This document shows positions 34,195 through 45,964 of a DNA stretch of 64,000 nt, piece after piece. A program made the position numbers and the translations under genes. The notes under the pieces are model-generated. The model saw nothing but the letters and a program-made list of their open reading frames with translations, was not told the origin of the DNA and did no database searches. Each line of letters begins with the position of its first letter. Position 1 is the first letter of the stretch. Where the stretch lies: assembly GCF_024679095.1 (NCBI RefSeq), contig NC_066518.1, forward strand, positions 10,325,583-10,389,582, given 5' to 3'. This stretch comes from Eriocheir sinensis (taxonomy: Eukaryota > Arthropoda > Malacostraca > Decapoda > Varunidae).

Positions 34195-35095
34195 GGTCAG
34201 ACGAATATGACAAAAAAAGTGAAGGAAATGAATAGAAAACAATGACAAAAAAAGTAGAGGAAGGGATAGAAACAGAATATGACAAAAAAGTAGAAAAAGG
34301 GAATGGAAAGAAACAGGATATGCCATAAAAAGTAAAGGAAGGGAATGGATAAAAATAAGATATGATACAAAAAATATCGAGGAAAGGAATGAAAAGAATT
34401 ACAATATGACCAAGAAAAAGTAGAGGAAGGGAATGAAGAGAAAATACGACGTGACAAAAAAAAGTACAGGAAGAGAATGAAGAGAAAACAATATAACAAA
34501 AAAAAGTGAAGGAATGGAATGAATATGAATAGAATATGACAAAAAAGTTGAAGTAAGGGAATGAAGAGAAATACAATGACAAAAGAGTAGAGGAAGGGAA
34601 TAGATAGAAGTACAATATAACAAAAAAGTGAAGGAAGGGAATGGATAGAAGTACAATATAACAAAAAAGTGAAGGAAGGGAATAGATAGAAGTACAATAT
34701 GACAAAAAAGTGAAGGAAGGGAATAGATAGAAGTACAATATAACAAAAAAGTGAAGGAAGGGAATAGATAGAAGTACAATATGACAAAAAAGTGAAGGAA
34801 GGGAATGGATAGAAGTACAATATAATAAAAAAGTGAAGGAAGGGAATGGATAGAAATACAATATAACAAAAAAGTGAAGGAAGGGAATGGATAGAAGTAC
34901 AATATGACAAAAAAGTGAAGGAAGGGAATAGATAGAAGCACAATATGACAAAAAAGTGAAGGAAGGGAATGGATAGAAATACAATGTGACAAAAAAAGTG
35001 AAGGAAGGGAATAGATAGAAGCACAATATGACTAAAAAGTGAAGGAAGGGAATGGATAGAAATACAATGTGACAAAAAAAAGTGAAGAAAGGAAA
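34195..35095. repeat. 41-bp minisatellite, about 21 units
   Basis: The unit AAAAAAGTGAAGGAAGGGAA plus TGGATAGAAGTACAATATAAC repeats over about 900 bp. Units from about 34600 to 35080 are nearly identical; units to the left are more diverged. Three units make 123 bases, so the minus strand shows 41-residue protein-like repeats in every frame. Confidence 0.95.
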
Positions 35096-35099
35096 ACAT

Positions 35100-36145
35100 G
35101 CTACCCTGCGATAAGATTATTATTACTACATCTGTTATACCAATATATCAACAAAACAGTATAAGGGACGAGAAGACTTTGCCCTCATAAAATATAATTA
35201 CGGTTAATATAGCGAAATAGATCACCAGTTGAATGGGGGCAAGAGGGGCTCAGATGCAAGGAAAATATTATGGTTGACATGAAGTAAATAAATTATGGTT
35301 GACGTGAACAGCCTCGTAGATCACAAGAAAAAAGGGGTCAAAGAAGAAGGTTGGTTGAGGGTGGTGAGTCCTGAAAATATACTTACTTTATACTATCAAG
35401 ATCATCCAAGGAATTAGCTACGCCCCCCCACCGGGCCTAAACACGAAGCCCTGACATACACCACTCACACGAAAAGGGAAAAAATAAGAAAAAATAAGAA
35501 AGATACAAGAAGTGGAAAAAACTACACGTCTCCCAGCCCGTACACTAAGCTCTGACTACACAATTCACACCCACACATACTCGTCCATTGGCAGAGAAAG
35601 GAAACAAGCTACACCTCCCTAGTACCTGCACTCCAAGCATTGACTTACACCACCCACATCCCACACAAACGTCGACGGGCTGAAGGAAACAAGTTACCCT
35701 CACCCCCATACCAACACCTATACACCAATTTCAAGCAAAGGTGACACCAGAGAGACGGTACCTTGCAACCACATTCATTTCTGCCATTCGTTCTACCTGT
35801 TTATCGATACACCTGTTCCCTAGTCCCGCGGTGTAGTTTATCATCCTGTTTACGTAGATGATGAAAAGTTAGTGTTTGTTCTGGACCCACATATCAGTCA
35901 GCATTAGTCGATTCGTGTCTGTCTGTCTGTCCGCCTGCCAACTGTCTACCTGCGTGTCTGTCACTTTACCTGTTTCTCTGTATTAATATCTACTCGTATT
36001 GCCAAAAAGCGACGTTCTGTACCAATGATTTAATACATAATTATATCCATTCATATCATCAGTAACAATGCCTGCGTTTAATGCATCATATCACCCAATT
36101 AAGGCAGATTATCCTCCTCTTATTACCAACCTTTTAAATAGTTAA
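35100..36145. other. Unique sequence, no gene seen
   Basis: AT-rich, then ACAC/CACCC text; a GTCTGTCTGTC stretch near 35920. No supported frame. Confidence 0.5.
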
Positions 36146-36148
36146 CTA

Positions 36149-36323
<175 letters not shown>

Positions 36324-36409
36324 CAAAAAAAAAATGACGTACCCTAATACACACGACCTAAATACCGAGTTAGAGGGGCCAGGAAAATGTTTACGGCTAC
36401 TGGAGGTCG

Positions 36410-36870
36410 ATTCTTCCCTCCCTCATTTCCTTTCTCATTCTCTCTTTCCTCCCTTCCTACTTACTCTCCTCCTTCCCTCCCTCCCTCCCTTCCTCCTTGC
36501 CGTCTCCTCTCCACCTTCCTCCGTCCCGGTTTTTCCCCTCCCTCTTTCTCTTTTTCCACTCTTCTTAATTGGCATCTGCCCCTCCCTTCCTCCATCCTTC
36601 CTTCCTCTCTTCCTCCTTACTTTCTCCTCCTCCACTCTTCCTCCGTCCTGATTCTTCTTCCTAATTATCTCACTCATTCTCTCTTTTCTCTCTTCCTCCT
36701 TCCTATCCCCTCCTTCCCTTTACTCTTCCTCACTTCCTTTCTCCCAACCATCTCCTCCTCCACCCTTCCTCACTCCCTTCATCACCCCCTTCCCCCTTTC
36801 TCCTCTTCCTCAATCCCCCCCTCCACCCCCCTTTCCTCCCTTCGTCCCTCCTCCGTCGCCGCCCACCTGA
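36410..36870. other. Pyrimidine-rich domain
   Basis: CCTTCCTCC-type DNA forming a very long polypyrimidine tract in front of the exon candidates at 36.88-36.93 kb. Confidence 0.6.
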
Positions 36871-36876
36871 CAACAG

Positions 36877-36924
36877 TCCAACACGTTACCTCACTCACCT
36901 GCCAATCATGATAAGGCGAACCAG
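36877..36924 (+). CDS. Candidate 48-nt exon, phase 0-0
   Basis: After more than 400 bp of pyrimidine-rich DNA and an acceptor (cctgacaacag), 48 bases read SNTLPHSPANHDKANQ and end at a consensus donor, ACCAG|gtgagt. An alternative exon on the opposite strand (36899-36930) uses equally good sites, and only one is likely to be real. Confidence 0.35.
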
Positions 36925-36930
36925 GTGAGT
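36899..36930 (-). CDS. Candidate 32-nt microexon on the opposite strand
   Basis: A minus-strand acceptor (ccctcgccgcctctcgcag) and consensus donor (GGCAG|gtgagt) flank 32 bases that read THLVRLIMIG in one frame and SPGSPYHDWQ in another. Most of the other exon candidates with linked phases are on this strand. It overlaps the plus-strand candidate. Confidence 0.3.
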
Positions 36931-36939
36931 CTGCGAGAG

Positions 36940-37300
36940 GCGGCGAGGGAGAGCGACTCGAGGGGGAAGGAGAGAAGGGAGGTAAGAGGAAGAAATTATG
37001 ATAGGAAGGGAAGGGAAGGAAAGGGAAGGTTGCTTGTATTGCGAGTGGGTGAGTGGAGGTAAGGGTGGAAGGAAGGGTGGGAGTAAGGGGTGAGGTAAGA
37101 GATGCAAGAGGGATTGAGATAATGGGTTGAGATAATGGATGGAGGTAAAGGGTTGGAGGTAAAGGAGAGTGGTGGTAAGCGGTTGGAGGTAAAGAGGTGG
37201 AGGTAACAACAACAACAACAAGGGGTAAATCAGGGGTAGAGGTAAGGAGGCAGAGTAGAGGTAGGGGTGGAGGTAAGGGGTAGAGATAAGAGAGAGGTAT
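36940..37300. other. Purine-rich GGTAAGGGGTGGA-type stretch
   Basis: Degenerate short repeats of GGAGGTAAGGGGT. Many apparent donors (GGTAAG) arise from the repeat and are not meaningful. Confidence 0.6.
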
Positions 37301-37315
37301 TTTTTTTATTTTTTT

Positions 37316-37350
37316 TTTTACGTTGATTGCCTATTGCGCCGGTATGCTGA
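37316..37350. mobile_element. SINE-like fragment
   Basis: T-run then ACGTTGATTGCCTATTGCGC CGG, close to the hallmark 16-mer at 4412. Only this short part is recognisable. Confidence 0.3.
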
Positions 37351-37684
37351 CAGGAGTGGATGGGAAGTAATACCTTAAGTGCTTGTGTTAATATTAATAT
37401 CTCGATCGGTGTTGATATTTAGGAATAGATATCGTTCATAGGAAGTTATTAGCATTATTTTTATCATCGCCCTCATTATTATTATTATTGTTGTTGTTGC
37501 TGTGGTTGTTGATGTATTTTTGTTCCGTTTTTTTTTCTTCTTCCTCTTGGCAGCCTCATCTGTTACTGTTATTGTTGTTGTCAAACCGCCGCCCCACGCC
37601 CCACGCCCTCCGCCCCCCGCCGCACCCACCCTTCATGACATCGGCGAAGTCTGGCCCAGCGCCCAACCCGCACACCCTTTGCAG

Positions 37685-37776
37685 GACAAGGTCACGCCCG
37701 CGCTCCTTCCTCCCAGCGCGGCGAGGAGCAGCTCTTCAACCCTCCCCCTGGTGCCTTCCTGTACCCTCACGTCTGA
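37685..37776 (+). CDS. Candidate terminal exon
   Basis: A GC-rich island follows a strong acceptor at 37551 (tcttcttcctcttggcag) and a second at 37684 (caccctttgcag). From 37685 one frame reads QGHARAPSSQRGEEQLFNPP then PGAFLYPHV and stops at TGA 37774-37776. A second frame from the first acceptor (SSVTVIVVVKPPPHAPRPPP onwards) stays open to about 37782. The minus strand also has a coding-like frame. I prefer a terminal exon here but cannot choose the frame firmly; no AATAAA follows closely. Confidence 0.3.
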
Positions 37777-37789
37777 GCCTTAAAGAGCG

Positions 37790-38470
37790 CTGACGTCTAT
37801 AAATTTTATCGATGTAATAATTTAGAAGCTTCAATCATAGCATGCGACAGCCCTTAGATATCTGAGTGACACTTTTTTTTCTTACCTTCCTATAATTATC
37901 TTTATCTCAATCACTGCCTCTTCTCTTTTCATGCTCAAGTGGCCATTGCGACTATCAACCATCAGTCTTTTAATATTTTCCTTTATTTTACGTACTCATA
38001 CTCAATTCTTCAGGCCCTCTCAAACTTAATGCTACTAATCTACCTTCACTCTCACTTACCTGCTGCCCACTTGAATTATACGCTCACGGACAACAACAAA
38101 CAACCTCTATTTTTTGTCCCGCTTGGGCCCTCACTCTCTCACCTGTTGATTACGCTATAGGCACTCCTCTACCTTTACACCCACCAGCCTACTTCCCTCT
38201 AGACTCACACTTTCATGGACACAGCAACAAACACCTATTTCTTGTTCTGCCTCCGTCCTCACCCTTACCTCATGCTTATGCTTAGGTTCATGACGACTGC
38301 GAGGGGTCACTCATCTCTGAAGGGACAGGTGAGGGCAATAAGTCACAGCACGCGGCGGCAGGTGAGTTAGTGAAGCGTGAGTCACTCTATAAATGCAGAT
38401 GTGCCAGATTACCCAAATGCTTCCAGATTTAACGTTAAGAACACAAACACACTCTCTCTCCTCCTCCTCT
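37790..38470. other. Unique sequence, no firm gene
   Basis: Two strong minus-strand donor-like sites (CAACAG|gtgaga near 38142 and GCAGCAG|gtaagt near 38058) occur without convincing exons. Confidence 0.45.
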
Positions 38471-38473
38471 TTT

Positions 38474-38476
<3 letters not shown>

Positions 38477-38560
<84 letters not shown>
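38477..38560. repeat. (CT)n microsatellite
   Basis: About 41 CT units, followed at once by GGTAAGG on the plus strand. Confidence 0.95.
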
Positions 38561-38563
<3 letters not shown>

Positions 38564-38599
38564 AAGGCCACTTGTTCACGTCGCACTGTTCAGGGATTC

Positions 38600-39420
38600 A
38601 CCGGTACACTGTTTAAGGTCAGGGCGACAGACACTTGGTACATATTTACGCTCCCGACCCTCGCAGCCTCACTTCCTCCCTTTTCTCCCCCTCGCCGCCA
38701 GCAACACACACACACTCGCGCGCCGGAAGCTCAAACACCCCCGAACACAAACACTGGCCACCTGTTTTTGCTCACCACACATCCTGGTGCACCTGCTCCC
38801 CTGTTCCCCGTCTACACACACATACGCACATACACTCACACGCGTACACGCACCCCCCACCTCACACACAGGGCCGTAATGAGGTATATATCGGCCCCCT
38901 GCACCACCATCATCGCCACCGTGTCCTTTATTCAAGCGGAACTCTTCGTCCATCGCCATCAAAACACTCCTCAAATGACGCCACCCAGACAGACAGACAG
39001 GCAGAGGGCAACGCTCACCGCCGTCCAGTTACTTATATTCGAGATGGACTGTCCGGCTATCTATGGCGCCCGTGTGTATGTGTGTGTGTCGGCGGCCTAG
39101 CTGGGGGACACACTAGTATATACACGGCAAAAACCCTCACGCGTACACACACACGTTTTTCCGTCTGTGTGTTGGTACTGGGGCGCCGGGGCGAGGGTGC
39201 TGCAAACCGGGCACTCGCTGACGTCTCACTGGTGTTGGTCGCGTCATGGACACCTACAGAGGTCTTCGGTCTGTTGGGGCCCTGGTGGTGGCGCATGTTG
39301 CCTCCCCCTGCCACCCTCCCACCTGGCCACCCTCCCTCCCCTCCCTCTTTCCCGTCCCTATTCCCTCCCTCCCCTCTGTCAGTGTCTCCATCTACCTCCC
39401 CACCCCACCTGAGCATCTGA
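38600..39420. other. Mixed GC-moderate segment with conflicting open frames
   Basis: Plus frames of 235 and 261 codons and minus frames of 101 and 152 codons overlap. The most protein-like piece is plus-strand ANRALADVSLVLVASWTPTE followed by VFGLLGPWWW near 39200-39300. No acceptor and donor pair could be defined for it. Confidence 0.3.
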
Positions 39421-40350
39421 CTGACACTCCAACTTGCTCTGTACCGCTCTATCATATCTGTTCCTCCTCCTCCGCCCGCCTCTGTTCTCTCCGTCCCTCT
39501 CTCTCCCTCTCTCACTTAGTTTCACGTCGCCTGAGAATCTGCTTTTCCCTCCTGTCTTTTGCATGGTGTCTTGAGTCGTGCTTCTCAACTTTTTTTTCAG
39601 CTTACCCAGAAATATTTGTCTTATCATCTACTATTCCATTCTATTCATATAAACTTTCCTCATCAAAATTCTTTCACATATTGGGCTGTTACTTTTCTTT
39701 TTATGTTCTTCCGTTTGCTCTTTCCTTATTAAAAAAAATCACATAAATGGCTTTTATTTCTACTTCAGTTCTTTTGTTTTTATTTCGTTACCATTTACAT
39801 GCCTCCATTTTCTCTCTTTCCTTATCAATATTCTTTCACGTACCCGGTTGTTATTTTTGTTTCCGTTCTTTTATTTGCTCTCTTTCCTTATCAGAATTCT
39901 TTTGCATATATGACTTATTTCTCCTTCCGTTCTTTCGTTTCTATTTCCTTTCCATTTACATTCTTCCATCTGTTCTCTTTCTTCGTTAATATTCTTCGTC
40001 ATACATGGCTGTTATTTCTTAGTCCCGTTCTTTCGCCTGCTCTCTTTCCTAAAGGCAATTCTCCTTCATGCTTCTTCCCGGGTGCGTCTCCTCCTTCCCT
40101 ATGCCATGCCGCACTCCACTATGATCACACATTCGCTCCTTCGTCCTCTCCGTGTCTCGCCTTCCTACGCTTCTCCCAAGACGTCCAATGTCAGCGAATT
40201 TTCTTGGAATAGCTCTTCTTTATTGCGCTCTTCCTCCTCTCCCCTGACTCACTTATGACTTCCTTTTTTTCCTTCCATTTCCTTCTCTCAGCCTCTTCTC
40301 CCCCACCAGTGTCTCGAAAGCTTCCTGTGATATTTATCCTCGGAGGCTCA
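39420..40350. other. T/C-rich sequence with a loose tandem theme, no gene
   Basis: The phrase TTTCCTTATCARAATTCTTTC recurs loosely (39655, 39815, 39885) as part of a degenerate ~70-90 bp repeat. Confidence 0.5.
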
Positions 40351-40355
40351 AGGTT

Positions 40356-40500
40356 GGATCAAGTGGAGCTCCGGGTGGGCAACATGAGCCAAGCAAGAAA
40401 GGCGCCACTATAAAAAAAAAAAACACTTAAGACTTAGAGATGACCACCAGACCCATTCAAGAAAATATACCGGCGCCATAGGCCAAACTTTAAAAAAAAT
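40356..40500 (+). mobile_element. SINE-like element, copy related to 50.57 kb
   Basis: Contains GTGGAGCTCCGGGTGGGCAA, GAGCCAAGCAAGAAAGG, GCGCCACTATAAAA, then ACCAGACCCATTCAAGAAAA and TACCGGCGCCATAGGCCAAA, ending in an A-run. The element at 50568-50727 has the same order of blocks. This is the best-preserved copy of the family in the window. Confidence 0.6.
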
Positions 40501-41149
40501 CTAACTTATGACTTCGTTTCTCTCTCACCTTACACTCCGCCATGATGAGCGAATGTAATGACTGGAAGACAAAATGATGGAATATTTTTGCAGGAGTGCG
40601 GCAAACAAACACATAAAGCGGCTGCAGTGACCTGGTGGGACAAGTATCAGTTTCTTATGGTCTGGTGTTGGTATGGTGTCACAGCGGCCAATTTGCATAA
40701 TATTTTTAGGCTCTCCAGAAGCATATATCGTCTCTCTCCTTATCCTTGTGTCTTTCTTTTCTCCTCATTATCATCCACTTGTATTCGTCTCCCTCTTTCT
40801 TACTTTGGCTGCAATCATGTTCCTGCACTTTCTGATATTACCCTCCTCCTCCTGCTTTCACTATCACTACCTCTCCTTCACCTACTACTGCAATCACTAC
40901 AACGTCGTTCACCGCCATTCTATCTCACTCACTAGCCAAAGAAATAAGTTAGCAGCATCAGACAACACAATCGTCATTAAGTATTTACAAGAACAAAAAC
41001 CTTATTAACTATCATTTTCCTGAGCTTTACTTAGTCCATGGGTATTACAGGGTGTACAAAAAAAAAAAAAATAGACCCACCGAAGCATGTCTGTTTTATT
41101 TTGGGGATGGCATACCTTTAAGAGCTTGTCTGATTAAGAGAAATAACTC

Positions 41150-41303
<154 letters not shown>

Positions 41304-41550
41304 ATATATCTATCAGTCTATGTCATGTTTTCCATTTCTTTCTCCTTCATTTTTCTTTGTTTTTATTTTTCCTTTATGTGAGCTCATCCTGTTCTTTCTT
41401 TCTATATTTTCTCTTTTTCGTTATTTTTATTTCTTATTTTTTCCTCTCAATCTATTTGTCTATCTAACTATCTCTGTGCGTGTGTATCTATATCTGTCAT
41501 CTTTTCATTTGCTTTCTATTTTTCTTTTTCCTTTCTTTTGTCAATTCCTT

Positions 41551-41554
<4 letters not shown>

Positions 41555-41614
<60 letters not shown>
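41555..41614. repeat. (CT)n-(CA)n compound microsatellite
   Basis: CT units pass directly into CA units. Confidence 0.95.
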
Positions 41615-41617
<3 letters not shown>

Positions 41618-42071
41618 CACCAACGTCGTGTCGCTATAGGAGGATTACGTAAGTGCTCCTCCCCTCTCCCCCTGCATCTCCCCCTCCCTTGCCAAGCCTC
41701 GCCCCTCATTCAGATCCTCTTAAATAGCCCTCTAAGCCACTTCTTTTGCATTCCTTAAGACTCGTGTAACTCGTACGTGTCTTCTCTTTACCGCATTCCT
41801 TCTCAAACTATTTCTCTTCTTCCTGCCCCTCCTTTCCCTCTCCCTCTCCCTCTCTCCCTCCCTCCCCAACGCCATCTTTAGCTCACTCACCGCACTAACT
41901 CTTTTCCGCCGTGTAAGACGCACCCCCTTACTAATTTCCCGATTTCTCACTTTTCTTCTCCACTAGACGATAATTTACTTGCTTTCCTCCCCCTCGTGAA
42001 CTCCGATATTAGTCTCTGGTAACCGGCGTGACACATGGACGGCGGTGAAGACGAGGGAACATGTTTTAGGG

Positions 42072-42990
42072 AATTCTTGCACACTCGTAAATATTTTGTG
42101 GTAGTTGATGGCATGAAGAGTATACTGTTCCAATAAATTCTGGCATACTATCTCTAACGTGAAAACTTGAACCGATTATAAGGTAGAGTAAACATCTGAA
42201 TGGGAAATTGAAGGTAGGTATATGGATGCGGTAAGTTAAGGTAGAGAGGCTGAATTCTTGCATGCTCGTAAACTTTCACACGTAGTCGATAACGTGAAAA
42301 AAAATTAGCCGTTCTATACTAAAGGTAATGTCTGAAAGGAGAAAAAAAAAACATGTCAAGAGTTTACTCAATGCATAAGTAGATGAGTATGAGGGAGTTT
42401 TTGCATATCCTTAAATATTTAGACGAAGTCGATGAAGCTAAAAGTAAAAACATTCTGAACCATAAAGAAGAAAGAGAGGAGAAGAAAACACATTACGAGT
42501 TAAATTAATGCAAACAAGAGAGAGTCAACAGAATGAGTTTTTGCATACTTTTAAAACTTTGATGCGCAGTCGATGATGTGAAAACTAAAACAACTCTGAA
42601 CAATAAAAGCAGAAGGAGAGAAGAAAACACGATGATTCATAAACAAGAGAGTCGATAGAATGAATTTTTGTATAATCTTGAAACTTTGATGAACAGTCGA
42701 TGATGTGAAAACTAAAACCATTTTGAACAATAAAAGCAGGAGAGAAGAAAACACAATGATTCATAAACAAGAGAGTAGATAGAATTAATTTTTGTATAGT
42801 CTTAAAACTTTGATGAACAGTGGATGATGTGAAAACTAAAACCATTCAGTATCATAGTTAAAATTGGAACGGAGAAGAAAACCTCATGAAGTAAAAGTTA
42901 AGTCAGATTACAAAATAAGAGAGACATGGTTTATAGTCAATTCTTGCACTCTCGTAAATATTCACACACACTCGATGACGTAAACACTGA
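42072..42990. repeat. Degenerate 124-179 bp tandem repeat, seven units
   Basis: Each unit starts near TTTTTGCATACTYTTAAA and contains an AGTCGATGATGTGAAAAC-like block then AACAATAAAAGCAGGAGAG. Starts fall at about 42072, 42251, 42398, 42537, 42663, 42787 and 42940. The three central units are most alike. Minus-strand frames repeat the peptide MVLVFTSSTVHQSF with each unit and are not a gene. Confidence 0.85.
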
Positions 42991-43151
42991 AACTACCACG
43001 TGATATACTTAACAGCTGAATAAAGAAGAAAACAAGAAAGCACGGTATAGGTCATTAAAATACCGAAACGTTAAATTGGAAACATGTGGCTTTCTCACCG
43101 ACTTTACATCTTTACTAAACCGTTCATTTACCAGCCAGTAGATAAGAGAGG

Positions 43152-43312
43152 AAAACACGCATAGGTAGGTACTTCATATGCTCCTTAGGAAATATATGAT
43201 AGGGAAATATGCATAGCTAGGTACCTCAAATACTCTTTAAACCAAAATAGCTGAGAGGATTATACGCATAGGTGGGTATTTCATATGCTCTTTACCGCAA
43301 AATATATGCCGG
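43152..43312. repeat. ~57-bp tandem repeat, three units
   Basis: Unit: GCATAGGTAGGTACTTCATA followed by TGCTCTTTA and a variable AAATATATG end. Confidence 0.8.
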
Positions 43313-43474
43313 GCGCGGGGCCACAGAAGTTACGACACCGATAAAATGTTTCTAAAATAATCCACGTCTGACAGAGAACCATACATCTCGTGGGTACTCC
43401 GGGCGCTGCAAGGAGGTCTTAAAGGCGGTGCGTCGGGCCATAAGTCTCGGCTAAGTGGAGATCAAGGCCGTCGA

Positions 43475-43800
43475 TTGCAGTTACTGAATGGTTATAAAAA
43501 TGATGCGACAAGGAAAGATGTGGCATGAAGGTAGTTTATTTATGATACGATTACTTGAGGATATGATCAGAGTGCAGAAAGTTGGTGAATGGTTAGTGAA
43601 TGGTTGTGGAAATGGTGCGACACGGAGAGATGTGGCACGAAGATAGTCTATTTATGATACGGTTGCTTGAAGATATGATTGAGTACAGAAAGTTGGTGAA
43701 TGGTTAGTGAATGATTATGGAAATGGTACGATGCGGCGAGATGTTGCGTGAAGGTATGGTACTTAAGATACGGTTACCTGAGGATATGATTAGAGTATGC
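43475..43800. repeat. 111/112-bp tandem repeat, three units
   Basis: Anchors GTGAATGGTTATGGAAATGG at about 43486, 43598 and 43709. Each unit continues with a GAGATGTGGCATGAAGGTAG block and TTGAGGATATGAT. Confidence 0.85.
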
Positions 43801-43869
43801 GAAGTAGATGTTACCGATTGTCAGATGCAAGAACCCGAGAAGAGGAAAGTAAAGGAACGGAAAATGAAA

Positions 43870-44095
43870 GTAGATGATAATGATAATGGTGGTGAGTGTT
43901 GGTGATGTTAGTGATGCTAGTGATGATGATAGAGATGTTTGTGGTGACAATGGTAATGTAAGTGATGATATTGATGGTGGTGGTGATTGTGACTATGTTG
44001 ATGATATTAATGATGTTGGTGATAATAACGGTGATGTTTGTAATGATGATAGTGATGTTTGTGGTGATAATACTGGTGTTAGTGATGATAATGAT
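43870..44095. repeat. GATGAT/GTGGTG-type degenerate triplet array
   Basis: AGTGATGATAGTGATGTTTG-like text with no fixed longer period. Asp/Val-rich plus and Ile/Thr-rich minus frames are artefacts. Confidence 0.75.
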
Positions 44096-44454
44096 TACAT
44101 ATGGATATACAGTTGATTTCACTTTGTACCTCTTTAACAATCTCAAACAATTAATTATATATATGCCGTAATTAGTGATACTCTAGTAAAAAAAAAGAGA
44201 ACTAAATAAATCACCGGAAAAATTAAAATAAAACGCTTACGGTATGGCGAAGGAAAACTAAAGTAAAAAAAAAAAAACATACCACGCCGTAATTAGTGAT
44301 CCGCTAATGAGAGAGAGAAAAAAAAGGAAGCCAAATATATACACACGAGGAAAATATATGACGAGAGAAAAAAAAGGTTACGGTCCTCTTGATGTAATGA
44401 TGAAAAAAAAGACATTTATCTGCCGTGTACACATAGATCAAGGAAGATGACAGG

Positions 44455-44800
44455 CAGAGCATCCATCATGAAAACCACCACCATCACCACCACAACCACC
44501 ATCACCACCACAACCCAGACAACGATGATGAAGATGATGATTATGATGATGAGGAGAAAGAGGAGGAGGAAGATGTTGAGGATGAGGATGAGGGTGAGAA
44601 AGATGAGGAGGAGGAGGAGGAAAAGGAGGAGGAAAATGTTGAGAATGAGGATGAGGGTGAGAAAGATGAGAAGGAGGAGGAGGAAAAGGAGGAGGAAGAT
44701 GACGTGGATGAGGATGATGTTGCTGCTGATGATGATGATGAAGATAAAGAAGATGAAGGTGATGATGAAGATGAGAAAAATGGTGGAAGGAGGAGGAGGA
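44455..44800. repeat. CCA array followed by GAG/GAT minisatellite
   Basis: A CACCAC stretch (44470-44518) leads into two near-copies of a unit holding GATGAGGGTGAGAAAGATGA. One plus frame is open from about 44436 to a stop near 44860 and would read a His run, a long Asp/Glu run and a basic tail. It has no ATG and no flanking splice signal that I can defend, so I do not call a gene. Confidence 0.7.
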
Positions 44801-45046
44801 GCAAGCATACAAACCCATTCTTCACCCTTCAATCCCTCATCCTCCCTTATCACGCCTAATATACGTTCGGCTACTTCCTCATTTCACTCAATCCTTTTTC
44901 CTCTATTACTTACTTTCTACTGCTTGTTTATACGCGTCTATGGCACGTATTCTCAAACATTTCACGGTTTACACACCCACATTAGATCAGGTTTGCGTGG
45001 AGGTTGTGGGTACTTCCATGGGTCGTGTAACAGTTTGATCAGGAAG

Positions 45047-45450
45047 AAACGTTGTAAGAGAAGGAGAGAAATAGAAGGAAGAGAGGAAGAGGAAGAAAGA
45101 AAAAGGAGAAACAGCAGGCAAAGGAGGGAAGAAAGGGAGAAACGTTGTGAGAGAAAGAGAGAAATAGAAGGAAGAGAGGAAGAGGAAGAAAGAAAAAGGA
45201 GAAACAGCAGGCAAAGGAGGGAAGAAAGGGAGAAACGTTGTAAGAGAAAGAGAGAAATAGAAGGAAGAGAGGAAGAGGAAGAAAGAAAAAGGAGAAACAG
45301 CAGGCAAAGGAGAGAAGAAAGGGAGAAACGTTGTAAGAGAAAGAGAGAAATAGAAGGAAGAGAGGAAGAGGAAGAAAGAAAAAGGAGAAATAGCAGGCAA
45401 AGAGGGGAAGAAAGGGAGAAACGGCATAAGAGAAAGAAAGAGAAAAAAGA
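45047..45450. repeat. 93-bp (31-codon) minisatellite, four units plus a partial
   Basis: Unit starts at 45047, 45140, 45233, 45326 and a partial at 45419, exactly 93 bp apart. The unit begins AAACGTTGTAAGAGAAAGAG. Because 93 is a multiple of three, one plus frame stays open and repeats KRCKRKREIEGREEEEERKR then RNSRQRREERE. Units are almost identical, so the array is young. Related text in reverse orientation lies at 45.97-46.6 kb. Confidence 0.95.
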
Positions 45451-45964
45451 AAGGAAAAGAAGGTGACCATGAACGTGAAAACCGCTTATGAGAACCCGAT
45501 TAATCTCCTCTGGGCCTTAGGATATAGTTGTTTTGAGAGCCGAAAGTGTCTATGAAAACGGGCTGATATTCCTCCCCACAATTAACACGTAACCTCCATT
45601 ATTATCACATTAAAAACTCTCTTATATCACACCATTTCCTGCCTTGATATATTTGAGTCCTTTTACATCATTATTTATTGATCACTTCACTATTAACATC
45701 TATCCACCTATTATTATTACGTCCTAAGCACACTTTTATATCACTCCATTTACTGCTTTGATACATCGCGTCTTAATCCTTTCAGCCCATTATTTATCGA
45801 ACCCTCTGTCTGTGCCGCGTCAGGCCTCAAGTCACGCTGGCACTCGGGTCTCAGGTGCCAATTGTGCGCAGCCAGGTGATCTTTTGGCTCGGTACACCAT
45901 TAGGAACAACACCGGTTTATGGGGTTCAATGCTCAGGGTCTCTCCTTCTCTTGCTCTCTGTCTC

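Noticed and set aside
34175..35099. Minus-strand frames of 197-300 codons resembling a Phe/Leu-rich membrane protein
   Set aside because: They derive from the 41-bp minisatellite; every frame shows the same repeated peptide in shifted register.
36940..37290. Many GGTAAG donor-like sites
   Set aside because: They come from a degenerate GGAGGTAAGGGGT repeat.
38669..39515. Long frames on both strands at 38.6-39.5 kb
   Set aside because: Conflicting frames partly built from ACAC, CTCT and CCTCCC text; no acceptor and donor pair supports any of them.
44447..45466. 339-codon plus frame (Met/Arg-rich, then 31-residue repeats)
   Set aside because: It strings together a CCA array, a GAG/GAT minisatellite, unique DNA and the 93-bp minisatellite. 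No splice signals or domain; the openness follows from repeat units divisible by three.
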